Assembly (NCBI RefSeq): GCF_016863395.1 | Contig: NZ_BOOU01000003.1 | Span: forward strand, 62,001 to 126,000 | DNA from: Sphaerisporangium rufum | Lineage (GTDB): Bacteria; Actinomycetota; Actinomycetes; Streptosporangiales; Streptosporangiaceae | Reading direction: 5' to 3' | Length of the DNA stretch: 64,000 nucleotides | Part shown: positions 44,403 to 52,451 of the stretch, in pieces | Layout of the letters: every line of letters starts with the position of its first letter | Numbering within the stretch: the first letter of the stretch is position 1 | Position numbers and translations under genes: made by a program | The notes under the pieces: generated by a model | Told to the model about the DNA's origin: nothing | Database searches by the model: none | The model's input: only the letters and a program-made list of their open reading frames with translations

Positions 44403-45794
44403 TCAAAGGCGGCGCCAGGCCTCGGTGAGGACGGCCCGCAGGATCGACTCGATCTCGTCGAACTCGCGCGGACCGCAGATCAGCGGCGGGGCCAGCTGCA
44501 CCACCGGGTCACCGCGGTCGTCGGCGCGGCAGTAGAGCCCGGCGTCGAACAGGGCCTGGGACAGGAAGCCGCGCAGCAGCCGCTCGGACTCCTCGTCACT
44601 GAAGGTCTCCTTGGTGGCCTTGTCCTTGACCAGCTCGATGCCGTAGAAGTAGCCGGCGCCGCGCACGTCGCCGACGATCGGCAGGTCGCGCAGCCGCTCC
44701 AGCGTGGCGCGGAACACCGGCTCATTGGCGCGCACGTGGCCCAGGACGTCCTCGCGGTCGAACAGGTCGAGGTTGGCGAGCGCCACCGCGGCGGAGACCG
44801 GGTGCCCGCCGAAGGTGTAGCCGTGGGCGAACATCGCGGGGTTCTCCCGGAACGGCGCGAACAGCCGCTCACTGGCGATCATCGCGCCGATCGGCGAGTA
44901 GCCGCTGGTCATGCCTTTGGCGCAGGTGATGATGTCCGGGACGTAGCCGAACCGCTCCCCGGCGAACATCGTGCCGAGCCGGCCGAAGGCGCAGATCACC
45001 TCGTCGGAGACCAGCAGCACGTCGTACCGGTCGCAGATCTCCCGCAGCCGCGGGAAGTAGCCGGGCGGCGGCGGGAGGCAGCCGCCGGCGTTCTGCACCG
45101 GCTCGACGAAGACGGCGGCCACCGTGTCCGGGCCCTCCATCTCGATCGCCCGGGCCACCTGGTCGGCGGCCCACCGGCCGAACCGCTCGGGGCTCATGCC
45201 GGGCACGCCGGTGATGTCGTCGGCCCGGTAGTGGTTGGTGTTCGGCACCCGTACCGAGCCGGGCACCAGCGGCTCGAAGTACTGCTTGAACGCCGGGATG
45301 CCGGTGATGGCCAGCGCGCCCTGCGGGGTGCCGTGATAGGCGACGGCCCGGCTGATGACCTTGTGCTTGAGCGGCCGGCCGGTCATCTTGAAGTACTGCT
45401 TGGCGAGTTTCCACGCCGACTCGACGGCCTCGCCGCCGCCGGTGGTGAAGAAGACCCGGTTCAGGTCGCCCGGGGTGAGGCCGGCCAGCCGGGCGGCCAG
45501 CTCGGCGGCCTTGGGGTGCGCGTAGGACCACAGCGGGAAGAACGCCAGCTCCTGCGCCTGCTTGGCGGCGGCCTCGGCCAGCTCGGTGCGGCCGTGGCCG
45601 AGCTGCACCACGAACAGGCCGGACAGGCCGTCCAGGTAGCGCCTGCCATGTACGTCGTAGACGTAGGCGCCGTCGCCGCGCACGATCGTCGGCACCTCGG
45701 CGCCGGAGTGGGCGCCGTGCCGGGTGAAGTGCAGCCACAGATTGTCCCGCGCCGCCGCGAGGATCGCGGCGGTGTCGGTCTCAGCTCGCGCCAT
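44403..45794 (-). CDS. Class III (omega) aminotransferase, pyruvate-dependent type
   Basis: A 463-residue PLP enzyme of the aspartate-aminotransferase-family (class III). The PLP lysine is in IITCAKGMTSGYSP, the PLP aspartate in LLVSDEVICAFGR and the phosphate loop in FFTTGGGEAVESAW. Overall it resembles taurine/putrescine/beta-alanine:pyruvate aminotransferases. Being next to alanine dehydrogenase supports pyruvate as amino acceptor. The amino donor is not readable. The ATG at 45794 opens MARAETDTAAILAAARDN. A shared motif lies 75 bp upstream and recurs before the divergent dipeptidase. Confidence 0.93.
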   Translation of the reverse strand: MARAETDTAAILAAARDNLWLHFTRHGAHSGAEVPTIVRGDGAYVYDVHGRRYLDGLSGLFVVQLGHGRTELAEAAAKQAQELAFFPLWSYAHPKAAELAARLAGLTPGDLNRVFFTTGGGEAVESAWKLAKQYFKMTGRPLKHKVISRAVAYHGTPQGALAITGIPAFKQYFEPLVPGSVRVPNTNHYRADDITGVPGMSPERFGRWAADQVARAIEMEGPDTVAAVFVEPVQNAGGCLPPPPGYFPRLREICDRYDVLLVSDEVICAFGRLGTMFAGERFGYVPDIITCAKGMTSGYSPIGAMIASERLFAPFRENPAMFAHGYTFGGHPVSAAVALANLDLFDREDVLGHVRANEPVFRATLERLRDLPIVGDVRGAGYFYGIELVKDKATKETFSDEESERLLRGFLSQALFDAGLYCRADDRGDPVVQLAPPLICGPREFDEIESILRAVLTEAWRRL

Positions 45795-45868
45795 GGCTTG
45801 CCACCCCAGTGATCTCGGCTCGCCCCCAGTCTGCCGGGCGGTCCGGCGAAAGACAACTGGTTGCGTGG

Positions 45869-45881
45869 CGACACAATGCAA
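45869..45881 (-). promoter_or_regulatory. Shared upstream motif, aminotransferase copy
   Basis: On the minus strand this reads TTGCATTGTGTCG, directed at the aminotransferase gene. The same 13-mer with two changes (ATGCAATGTGTCG) points at the divergent dipeptidase gene. Probably the binding site of one amino-acid-responsive regulator (Lrp- or PucR-like), which is not in the window. Confidence 0.5.
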
Positions 45882-46016
45882 GAACCTCGGAATCCGCTAT
45901 TTCGCTGTGTAACAACAACGAAATCCGTCTGACATGTCGGCTGCGAGCCCGCCGGGGGCACCGGGTCCGGCGGGTGGCCGGACCGCCGCCCTGGTACGGG
46001 CGGCACCGCGGCTGTG

Positions 46017-46029
46017 ATGCAATGTGTCG
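46017..46029 (+). promoter_or_regulatory. Shared upstream motif, dipeptidase copy
   Basis: ATGCAATGTGTCG on the plus strand, 33 bp before the chosen dipeptidase start and including an alternative in-frame GTG at 46024. Its match to the aminotransferase copy argues that the region is promoter, not coding. Confidence 0.5.
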
Positions 46030-46062
46030 GATCCGACCAGCGAAAACGCAGGGAAAGACACC

Positions 46063-47412
46063 GTGACTCCTGAGGAAACCGAGAAGCTCGAGAACGCCGT
46101 CGCCACCGGGATGCCGCAAGCCGTCGAGGAGCTGAAGCGCCTGGTCGCCATCCCCTCGGTCGCCTTCCCCGGCCATCCGGAGGAGCCGGTCCTCGCCGCC
46201 GCGGCGCTCACCGAGGAACTGTTGCGCTCCACCGGGCTGCCGCACGTCCGGCAGATCCCCATCGAGGGCAGCTACCCGGCGATCTTCGCCGAGGCCCCCG
46301 CGCCGCCCGGCGCCCCCACCGTCCTGCTGTACGCGCACTACGACGTGCAGCCGCCCGGCGATCCGGCCCTGTGGCGCACGCCGCCGTTCGAGCCGACGCT
46401 GCGGGACGGCGAGCTGTACGGGCGCGGCGCCGCCGACGACAAGTCCGGCGTGCTGGCGCACGTGCTGGCGCTGCGCGCCTTCGAGGGCCGCTTCCCGGTG
46501 GGCATCAAGGTCATCATCGAGGGCCAGGAGGAGTACGCGGGCGAGCGGCTGGAGGAGTTCGTCGAGAAGCACCCCGACCTGGTGCGCGCGGACGCCATCG
46601 TGGTCGCCGACGTCGGCAACCCGGCGGTCGGCGACCCGGCGGTGACCACGTCGCTGCGCGGGCTGGCCGCGTTCACCGTCGAGGTGCGCACGCTGCGCGA
46701 GGCGGTGCACAGCGGGCAGTTCGGCGGGGCGGCCCCGGACGCGCTGGCCACGCTGATCCGCATGCTCTCCGCGCTGCACGACGAGAACGGCGACGTCCAG
46801 GTGCCCGGGTTGCCGCGCGGGGTGTTCCTCGGCGAGGCCCCGGCGGAGGAGACGTTCCGCGAGTTCGCCGGCGTGCTGGACGGGGTCGCGCTGCCCGGCT
46901 CGGGGTCGGTGGCCGACCGCGTGTGGGCCTCGTACTCCATCACGGTGACCGGCCTGGACGTGCCCACGGTGCGCGAGGCGGTGAACGCGGTGCACGCGGT
47001 GGCCCGCGCCCGGGTGACCGTGCGCGTCCCGCCGGGCGGCGACCCGGTGACCGCCGGCGACGACGTGGTGGAGCACCTGCAGCGGGCCGCGCCGTGGGGG
47101 GCCCAGGTGTCGGTGACCGACCGGGTGCACGGCACCGGGTTCCTGTCCGACACCGGCGGCCGGGCCAGGGCCGCGCTCAACGCGGCCATGACGCGGGCGT
47201 TCGGCCGCGAGCCGCGCGACATCGGCTCCGGCGGCTCGATCCCGCTGGTGGCGACCCTGGTCCGGCAGTTCCCGGCGGCCGAGATCCTGCTGTTCGGCGC
47301 CGAGGACGACGGCTCGGCGGTGCACGCGCCGAACGAGCGGTTGAACGTCGAGGAGCTGCGCCGGGTCGCCACCGCCGAGGCGCTGTTCCTGGCCGGTTAC
47401 GGCACGGCCTGA
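46063..47412 (+). CDS. M20 family dipeptidase
   Basis: A 449-residue metallopeptidase that splits dipeptides in the cytoplasm with two zinc ions. Metal and catalytic motifs: LLYAHYDVQPPGDP (H and D), LYGRGAADDKSGVLAH (bridging D), the general base in EGQEEYAGE, and the last His in DGSAVHAPNERL. The GTG at 46063 was chosen because GGGAAAG lies 6 bp upstream and the alternative GTG at 46024 falls in the conserved promoter motif. It diverges from the aminotransferase and could feed it amino acids. A strong terminator follows. Confidence 0.93.
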   Translation: MTPEETEKLENAVATGMPQAVEELKRLVAIPSVAFPGHPEEPVLAAAALTEELLRSTGLPHVRQIPIEGSYPAIFAEAPAPPGAPTVLLYAHYDVQPPGDPALWRTPPFEPTLRDGELYGRGAADDKSGVLAHVLALRAFEGRFPVGIKVIIEGQEEYAGERLEEFVEKHPDLVRADAIVVADVGNPAVGDPAVTTSLRGLAAFTVEVRTLREAVHSGQFGGAAPDALATLIRMLSALHDENGDVQVPGLPRGVFLGEAPAEETFREFAGVLDGVALPGSGSVADRVWASYSITVTGLDVPTVREAVNAVHAVARARVTVRVPPGGDPVTAGDDVVEHLQRAAPWGAQVSVTDRVHGTGFLSDTGGRARAALNAAMTRAFGREPRDIGSGGSIPLVATLVRQFPAAEILLFGAEDDGSAVHAPNERLNVEELRRVATAEALFLAGYGTA

Positions 47413-47442
47413 CGTTCGCGATCGGGGCCGATCGGACGCGTA

Positions 47443-47475
47443 GAAGCCCCCGTGCGGTTCTCGCACGGGGGCTTC
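47443..47475. terminator. Bidirectional-looking hairpin terminator
   Basis: A perfect 14-bp stem (GAAGCCCCCGTGCG with its complement, arms 47443-47456 and 47462-47475) and 5-nt loop GTTCT between convergent dipeptidase and PL1 genes. There is no T tract beyond the two T of the stem, as is common for actinomycete terminators. Confidence 0.8.
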
Positions 47476-47521
47476 GTGGTCCCGCGGACGGGGTGTCCCG
47501 CCGCCGGACGCGACCGGTGGC

Positions 47522-48466
47522 CTAGTGGGCGCCGGCGCCGGAGCTGACGATGGACTTGACGCTGGACGCGCTGTCCATGCTGTAGCCGTAGGGGATGCCG
47601 GCGACGCTGCCGCCCTGGCTTCCGGCGCCGGAGTTGGCGAAGTAGTTGTTGCGTGCCACCAGGTTGCCGGCCGGGGAGTCGCCCTCACCGCGGTGGAACG
47701 GGTCCTTGGTGTTCTCGAAGTAGTTGCCCTCGACCAGGACGCCGGCCTCCATGGTCGAGGCGACACCATAGCTGGTGACGCCGGCGAAGTAGTTGTTGTA
47801 GACGTGCACCGGGTTGCCGAACCGCACCCGGGGGTGGCGCTGGGTGGTGCCCTGGAAGTAGTTGTGGTGGTAGGTCACCCGCAGGTGGCCGCGGTCCTCG
47901 CCGCCGTTGCCGTCGTCGTGGCCGAGCAGCATGACCTTGTTGTGGCTGGCGACCTTGTTCCACGACACGGTCACGTAGTCGCTGGCGCGCTTGATGTCGA
48001 CGGCGCCGTCATAGCCGTTGCTGAACGAGTTGTGGTCGATCCACACCCGGGTGGAGTACTGGACGTTGATCGCGTCGTCGTTCCAGTTCCGGAAGCTGAT
48101 GTTCTGGATGATCACGTTCGAGGCCTTGTTCACATTGAACCCGCAGCCCTGGATCACGGCACCGGAGTTGCCGACGATCGTCTTGTTGGACGTGACCTTC
48201 AACATGCCCGAGCAGGAGATGGTGCCGGAGATCCGGACGACCGCCGCGCTGCTGGAGGAGACCGCGCTGGTCAGCGCCGAGGCGCTGGTCACCGTCACCG
48301 GCGGGGCGCCGCCGCCGCCGGTGACGCTGCCGCCGTAGGTGGCCCAGCCGTCCGGCCCGGCCGCCGCGTGCGCGGTGGAGCCGGTGGCGACGCTTCCCGC
48401 CACCGCGACGAGCGCCGCCGCCGCCAGGCCGAGCATCCGGCCGGCTCGCGTACCGTTCTTCGTCAT
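47522..48466 (-). CDS. Secreted pectate lyase, PL1
   Basis: A 314-residue enzyme that cleaves polygalacturonate by beta-elimination outside the cell. The ATG at 48466 stands 7 bp after AGGAG; the leader MTKNGTRAGRMLGLAAAALV ends at STAHAAA. The PL1 parallel beta-helix carries VWIDHNSFSNGYDGAVDIKR (calcium-binding aspartates), SHNKVMLLGHDD and the catalytic arginine region RHPRVRFGNPVHVYNNYF. No binding module is attached. It shares its leader sequence and upstream palindromes with the PL3 gene at 50824-52122. Confidence 0.96.
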   Translation of the reverse strand: MTKNGTRAGRMLGLAAAALVAVAGSVATGSTAHAAAGPDGWATYGGSVTGGGGAPPVTVTSASALTSAVSSSSAAVVRISGTISCSGMLKVTSNKTIVGNSGAVIQGCGFNVNKASNVIIQNISFRNWNDDAINVQYSTRVWIDHNSFSNGYDGAVDIKRASDYVTVSWNKVASHNKVMLLGHDDGNGGEDRGHLRVTYHHNYFQGTTQRHPRVRFGNPVHVYNNYFAGVTSYGVASTMEAGVLVEGNYFENTKDPFHRGEGDSPAGNLVARNNYFANSGAGSQGGSVAGIPYGYSMDSASSVKSIVSSGAGAH

Positions 48467-48507
48467 GTTCACGCTCCTGGTCTCGCGGAATAACGATTCC
48501 GCATGTT

Positions 48508-48530
48508 CATGTATGTGAATGACATACATG
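48508..48530. promoter_or_regulatory. Pectate-lyase regulon site A (promoter-proximal, PL1)
   Basis: A 23-bp inverted repeat with perfect 9-bp arms CATGTATGT and ACATACATG around GAATG, 42 bp upstream of the PL1 start. A second inverted repeat (GCGGAAT/ATTCCGC, 48485-48502) lies between it and the gene. Confidence 0.7.
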
Positions 48531-48671
48531 TAAGCGAACGAGCGTCAAAGTAAGAAGCGTCGCGACACGCTGTCAATGGCCTCGGTCGGACTCCGTCGCG
48601 AGCGGCCCCACCGGTTCCCGGCACGACCGCCCCGGCCTGGGCTTTTGCCTGCCTGCCGCCCGGTCGCGCGT

Positions 48672-48703
48672 TTCACGCATGTGAACGGCGTGCAACTTTC
48701 ACG
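48672..48703. promoter_or_regulatory. Pectate-lyase regulon site D (distal, PL1)
   Basis: TTCACGCATGTGAAC followed by GGCGTGCAACTTTCA. It matches site E before the PL3 gene at 23 of the first 30 positions although the sequence around both is unrelated. It lies about 206 bp upstream of the PL1 start. Confidence 0.6.
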
Positions 48704-48826
48704 TCACAGATCTTGACCGGCCGGCTCCTGGTCGTGCCGCGCCACCGCGCCGGCTTCCCCCGCGCCCGTCCGCCCGCCCGTCCAGCGGGAAGATCCCTGC
48801 CACGGAGGAGTGCCCGATCTCAATCG

Positions 48827-48849
48827 TGAACCACATACATGTATCTGAA
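48827..48849. promoter_or_regulatory. Pectate-lyase regulon site C (between PL1 and tetR)
   Basis: TGAACCACATACATGTATCTGAA, with the 10-bp palindrome ATACATGTAT at its centre and TATGTGG on the minus strand as in the other sites. It lies about 105 bp before the tetR gene, so it could serve either direction. Confidence 0.5.
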
Positions 48850-48918
48850 CCGGCCAACCCCGTGACGGCCGCGGCATGATCCCGTCCCGCTCGCAGGACT
48901 ATGCAGTCGTATCCAAAA

Positions 48919-48948
48919 TTGGAGTCCACTTAAACAAAGCCCTACACT
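48919..48948 (+). promoter_or_regulatory. Possible promoter of the tetR gene
   Basis: TTGGAG (48919-48924) and TACACT (48943-48948) are spaced by 18 bp and end 6 bp before the ATG, so the transcript would have almost no leader. The agreement with sigma-70 hexamers is moderate. Confidence 0.35.
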
Positions 48949-48954
48949 GCCGCC

Positions 48955-49608
48955 ATGGCGGAGGGACTACGAGAGCGCAAGAAGCGGCAGACCCGGCGGC
49001 GGGTCGCCGACGCGGCCGTCCGGCTGTTCGTGGCCCGCGGCTTCGACGACGTCACCATCGCGGAGGTCGCGGCGGCCGCCGAGGTGTCGGTGAACACCGT
49101 CTACAACTACTTCGCGGTCAAGGAGGACCTCGTGCTGCCGCCGGAGGAGACGTCCGCGCGGCGGCTGGCCGACATCGTGCTCGCGCGGCCGCCCGGATGC
49201 TCGGCGGCCCGGGCGGTGCTCGCGCGGCTGCGCGAAGAGGTCGCCGGCCGTGAGCCGCACATCGGGCTGGGCCCGGACTTCGGGCGGATGCTGGAGATGA
49301 TGCGAGCCGCACCGACCCTGGCGGCCCGGCTGGAGAGCCTCGCCCGCCAGATGACCGACCTGCTGGCCGCCGTCCTGGCCCAGGAGACCGCAGCCGCCGC
49401 CGACGACCCGCTGCCGCGCGCTGTCGCCTGGCAGATCGGCGGCGTGCACGCCCTGGTGCTCAGCGAGATCGGCCGGCGGACCACCGTGGGCGAGGATCCC
49501 GACACGATCGCGGCGGCGGTGCTGGACCTGCTGGACGTGGTGGAGGGTCTGCTCGGCGAGCGGATCCTCGGCTACGCCGTACGAGAGGAACGACCATGTT
49601 CAGAGTGA
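48955..49608 (+). CDS. TetR-family transcriptional regulator
   Basis: A 217-residue regulator. The N-terminal helix-turn-helix is AAVRLFVARGFDDVTIAEVA followed by EVSVNTVYNYFAVKEDLVL; the C-terminal ligand domain resembles TetR_C groups of actinobacteria. It is transcribed away from the PL1 gene and overlaps the DUF6204-type gene by 13 bp. Whether it controls the pectate lyases or only its own small operon cannot be decided; the pectate-lyase sites recur at a second gene not adjacent to it. Confidence 0.9.
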   Translation: MAEGLRERKKRQTRRRVADAAVRLFVARGFDDVTIAEVAAAAEVSVNTVYNYFAVKEDLVLPPEETSARRLADIVLARPPGCSAARAVLARLREEVAGREPHIGLGPDFGRMLEMMRAAPTLAARLESLARQMTDLLAAVLAQETAAAADDPLPRAVAWQIGGVHALVLSEIGRRTTVGEDPDTIAAAVLDLLDVVEGLLGERILGYAVREERPCSE

Positions 49609-49937
49609 CCATCCGCGGCAGGTTCGCCGGCCTCGACGACGCCGGCCGGGCGGCCGTGCGGGCGGCGAGCGGCCTCGCCTACACCGAAGAGGGGATGTTC
49701 ACCCACGACCCGGGCGTGACCGCCTTCACCTTCCGCTGCCAGGTGCCGGTCACCGGCGAGGACGACAGGCCAGATGACGGGCCGGACGACGGAGAGGACG
49801 ACGCGGCACTGCGGGCGATGGCCGCCCTGGACGCGTACGCGGTCCCGCACGAGATCATCCACATCGCGGTGACGGACCTGCGCTCCGTCAAGGTCCGCCG
49901 CAAGGGGCACCCACCGGCCCGGCCGGCCGGCCGCTGA
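49596..49937 (+). CDS. DUF6204-type small protein
   Basis: A 113-residue cytoplasmic protein: MFRVTIRGRFAGLDDAGRAA, then EEGMFTHDPGVTAFTFRCQV, and the closing segment VTDLRSVKVRRKG, all matching the small DUF6204 family that commonly follows a TetR gene in actinomycetes. An acidic insert (GEDDRPDDGPDDGEDD) near residue 55 is variable. It overlaps the tetR 3' end by 13 bp, so the two are co-transcribed. Function unknown. Confidence 0.8.
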   Translation: MFRVTIRGRFAGLDDAGRAAVRAASGLAYTEEGMFTHDPGVTAFTFRCQVPVTGEDDRPDDGPDDGEDDAALRAMAALDAYAVPHEIIHIAVTDLRSVKVRRKGHPPARPAGR

Positions 49938-50072
49938 GCCGCGCACGCACCGGCCCCTATCCGCCGCGGCGCTCGCGAGACGTACCGGCCGATCTCTTCG
50001 GGTAGGCGCACCGCTCGGCCGGTCCGCCGGCGGCGACATCCCGGGGGCCGGTCATCAAGAAAGGATCTACCG

Positions 50073-50600
50073 ATGCGTCCATCTCGATGCGACCTGCTTC
50101 GCTGGCAGTTCGATTTGGCCTGGGCACTGTTCGATCACCACCTGCAGAAGCTGGCGCCGGAGGACTTCCGGTGGGAGCCGGCTCCCCTCTGCTGGACGAT
50201 CCGTGCCACCACCGGCGGGACATGGGTGCCGGACTGGGCGGACGTCGAGCCCGATCCGGTCCCGATTCCCACGATCGGCTGGGTGAGCTGGCACATCGGC
50301 TGGTGGTGGAGCGTGACCATCGATCACGCCCAGGGACGGTCTCCGCGAGAGAGGACCGAGATCACCTGGCCGGGTGACGGCGCGGTCGCCATCGGATGGC
50401 TGCGCGACCTGCGCGCGGAATGGCTGGCGGTCCTCGACCACCTCACCGACGCGGATCTGGATGCCACAGCCCCGTTCCCCTGGCCGGAAGGGTCCGGGTA
50501 CACCGTCGCGCACATGCTCGCCTGGGTGAACTCCGAGTTGATGAAGAACGCCGCCGAGATCGGCCAGCTGCGACTGTTGCGCGCCGCCTCCTCCGCCTGA
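50073..50600 (+). CDS. DinB-family protein
   Basis: A 175-residue four-helix protein of the DinB/YfiT superfamily. Features are LLRWQFDLAWALFDHHLQKL at the start, the metal-type histidines in GWVSWHIGWWWSV and the late helix TVAHMLAWVNSELMKNAAEI. Such proteins bind a metal and act as thiol-dependent transferases in some cases; no specific reaction can be assigned. The ribosome-binding site AAAGGA lies 6 bp before the ATG. Confidence 0.88.
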   Translation: MRPSRCDLLRWQFDLAWALFDHHLQKLAPEDFRWEPAPLCWTIRATTGGTWVPDWADVEPDPVPIPTIGWVSWHIGWWWSVTIDHAQGRSPRERTEITWPGDGAVAIGWLRDLRAEWLAVLDHLTDADLDATAPFPWPEGSGYTVAHMLAWVNSELMKNAAEIGQLRLLRAASSA

Positions 50601-50823
50601 CGGGGACGGTCCGGTCCGGACCAAGGGCGGCGGCGCTCCCTTCGACGGACGGCGCTCCGGCAGCGGCGCATGGCGAAAATCCGGCACCGCCGGGCCTGCG
50701 ACCCGCCATCGGACCGGCGGTGGGCGATCGCCGGTGCCTGGCGATCGCCCGGGTTCTCAGGATCGTGGACGGAATGCGGCCGACCCCGGCGAGCCGCCGC
50801 CTGGGCGGCCCGCCGGGTGCCGG

Positions 50824-52122
50824 TCACTGGTAGTGGATGTCGGAGGTGCTGTACAGGCAGTTGGTGCCGTCCGGCCCCTCACCGATCTTGGTGGGCTCGC
50901 TGCCCTTGGGGGCGCCCTTGTACTTCTCGCAGATCACGATCTTCTTGCTCGCGTCGTTCTTGATGGTGATGTTGGAGAACCGGGCGGTGTCCCCCCAGTT
51001 GGTGTTGATCCCGACCAGGGCCTTGCCCGGCGAGGTGGCGGTCACGTTGGACAGCACCACGTCGCGCTTGTAGGAGTTGGTGCAGTTGCCGCAGGCGCGG
51101 TAGAGCTTGCCGAAGTCGTTGACCTGGAAGTTCTTGATGTAGAACGTGCCGGGCCCGTTGTGCTGGAAGACCTTGTCCGTCGCCTTGCGGGCGCCGCCGC
51201 CGTCCACGGTCATCGATTGGGACGCCGAGGTGCCGAGGAAGGTCGCGGCGTCCTCGCCCACGTCCTCCCACCAGACGTTCTGCAGGGTGCAGGTGCCCAG
51301 GCAGTGCACGCCGTCGGCCGCCGGGGCGCCGAGGATCACGTTCTTCAGCGTGGCGCCGTTGGACAGCTCGAAGATCGGTCCCTGGTCCTCGTCCTGGCCG
51401 CCGGTGCCGAGGTCACCGGTGCCGTAGTAGCGCTTCAGGCCGCCGTCCAGGGTGCCGGACACCTTGATCGTGCTGCCCACCGCCTGCGTGCCGTTCGCCG
51501 TCGGCCAGCCCGAGGTGGGCGGCGGGCTCGTCGGGGTCGGCGTGGGGCTGGGGTTGCCGGTCGGGGTGACGGTCGGCGTGGGGTTGGGGTTGGAGCCGGC
51601 CGGCGCGAGCGTCCACTGCTTGCTGGTCACCGAGTCGCAGGAGTTCTGCTGGATCAGCGCGCCGGCGCTGGTCGAGCTGTCCTTCACGTTCAGGCACTTG
51701 CCGCCGTTGGCGTTCACCACGCGGTAATAAGAGCCGGACGCGGTCAGCTGCCAGGTCTGCGAGGAGGCGCCGCTACAGCCCTCCTGCTGCACGGCCTTGC
51801 CCGCGGAGGTGCTGGCGTCCTTGACGCCCGCGCACTTGCCGCTGTGCGCCGCCTTGAGGGTGACGCCGCCGCTGACCGAGGTGACGGTCCAGCTCTGGCC
51901 GGCACCGCCGTTGCAGCCGGACTGGACGAGCTGCACGCCGTCCGAGCCGCTGGCACCGGGGACGTCCAGGCACAGGTTGCTGCCGGCGTTGACCAGGGTG
52001 TAGGTGCCGGAGGTCGGGGCCGCCGCCGCGGATCCCGCGCCGGCGATGGTGCCGGCCAGGGCGAGGCCGGCTGCCGCCACCAAGCCGAGCACCATGCTCG
52101 ACTTCCTTCTTCTGAAGCTCAC
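50824..52122 (-). CDS. Secreted pectate lyase PL3 with N-terminal ricin-type lectin domain
   Basis: A 432-residue exported enzyme. The GTG at 52122 follows AGGAG by 7 bp, the same spacing as in the PL1 gene. After the signal peptide (to GSAAAAP) a ricin B-type (CBM13) beta-trefoil covers about 37-170 with three NxCLDV/KCxxV and QxW repeats (GAGQSWTV, SSQTWQL, TSKQWTL). A P/T linker (174-200) leads to a PL3 pectate lyase domain: GGQDEDQGPIFELSNGATLK, GVHCLGTCTLQNVWWEDVGE and KVFQHNGPGTFYIKNFQV. It works with the PL1 enzyme on pectin; the lectin part probably binds galactose-containing side chains. Confidence 0.94.
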   Translation of the reverse strand: MSFRRRKSSMVLGLVAAAGLALAGTIAGAGSAAAAPTSGTYTLVNAGSNLCLDVPGASGSDGVQLVQSGCNGGAGQSWTVTSVSGGVTLKAAHSGKCAGVKDASTSAGKAVQQEGCSGASSQTWQLTASGSYYRVVNANGGKCLNVKDSSTSAGALIQQNSCDSVTSKQWTLAPAGSNPNPTPTVTPTGNPSPTPTPTSPPPTSGWPTANGTQAVGSTIKVSGTLDGGLKRYYGTGDLGTGGQDEDQGPIFELSNGATLKNVILGAPAADGVHCLGTCTLQNVWWEDVGEDAATFLGTSASQSMTVDGGGARKATDKVFQHNGPGTFYIKNFQVNDFGKLYRACGNCTNSYKRDVVLSNVTATSPGKALVGINTNWGDTARFSNITIKNDASKKIVICEKYKGAPKGSEPTKIGEGPDGTNCLYSTSDIHYQ

Positions 52123-52158
52123 GTTCACGCTCCTCGTTCGCGAGGCCGGATCACGCTG

Positions 52159-52185
52159 TACACATATGTGGATGATGTACATGTG
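52159..52185. promoter_or_regulatory. Pectate-lyase regulon site B (promoter-proximal, PL3)
   Basis: TACACATATGTGGATGATGT followed by ACATGTG, 37 bp upstream of the PL3 start. It aligns without gaps to site A of the PL1 gene, sharing TATGTG-A-TGA and TACATG. Confidence 0.65.
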
Positions 52186-52324
52186 GCCGGACAGCGGTAA
52201 ACGTAAGAACGCCATCGGCGCGTGTCAACGGCCGGGCGGACCGCCGGCCGGCCCGGCCACCGGCCCGCGTGCCCGGCGACCCGTGCGAGCTGGCACGTCA
52301 CCGCTTCCGGGTGGCCGGATGCAC

Positions 52325-52356
52325 TTCAGGTATGTGAACACCATGAAACGTTCAGC
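52325..52356. promoter_or_regulatory. Pectate-lyase regulon site E (distal, PL3)
   Basis: TTCAGGTATGTGAAC followed by ACCATGAAACGTTCA. It is the counterpart of site D, about 203 bp upstream of the PL3 start; sites A and E also share TTCA.GTATGTGAA. Confidence 0.6.
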
Positions 52357-52415
52357 CCGCCCGCTCCGGTGGCCCGGACGGGCGACGGGCACGCCCTCTG
52401 CCCGGCGGTGCTAGA

Positions 52416-52439
52416 TTTGTACTGACCAGTCAGTACAAA
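52416..52439. promoter_or_regulatory. TetR-type operator of the ABC/YhgE operon
   Basis: A 24-bp inverted repeat with perfect 11-bp arms TTTGTACTGAC and GTCAGTACAAA around CA. It ends 12 bp before the ATPase ATG, so the promoter is covered when a repressor is bound. The TGAC-N2-GTCA core is typical of TetR operators, and the operon's third gene encodes a TetR. Confidence 0.85.
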
Positions 52440-52451
52440 AGAGGTGACCGC

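Noticed and set aside
46024-46062. Upstream GTG start for the M20 dipeptidase
   Set aside because: It lies in the promoter motif shared with the aminotransferase and lacks a ribosome-binding site; GTG 46063 fits better.
48467-48529. N-terminal extension of the PL1 protein
   Set aside because: The added residues come from the conserved operator/leader DNA, which is shared with the PL3 gene as non-coding sequence.
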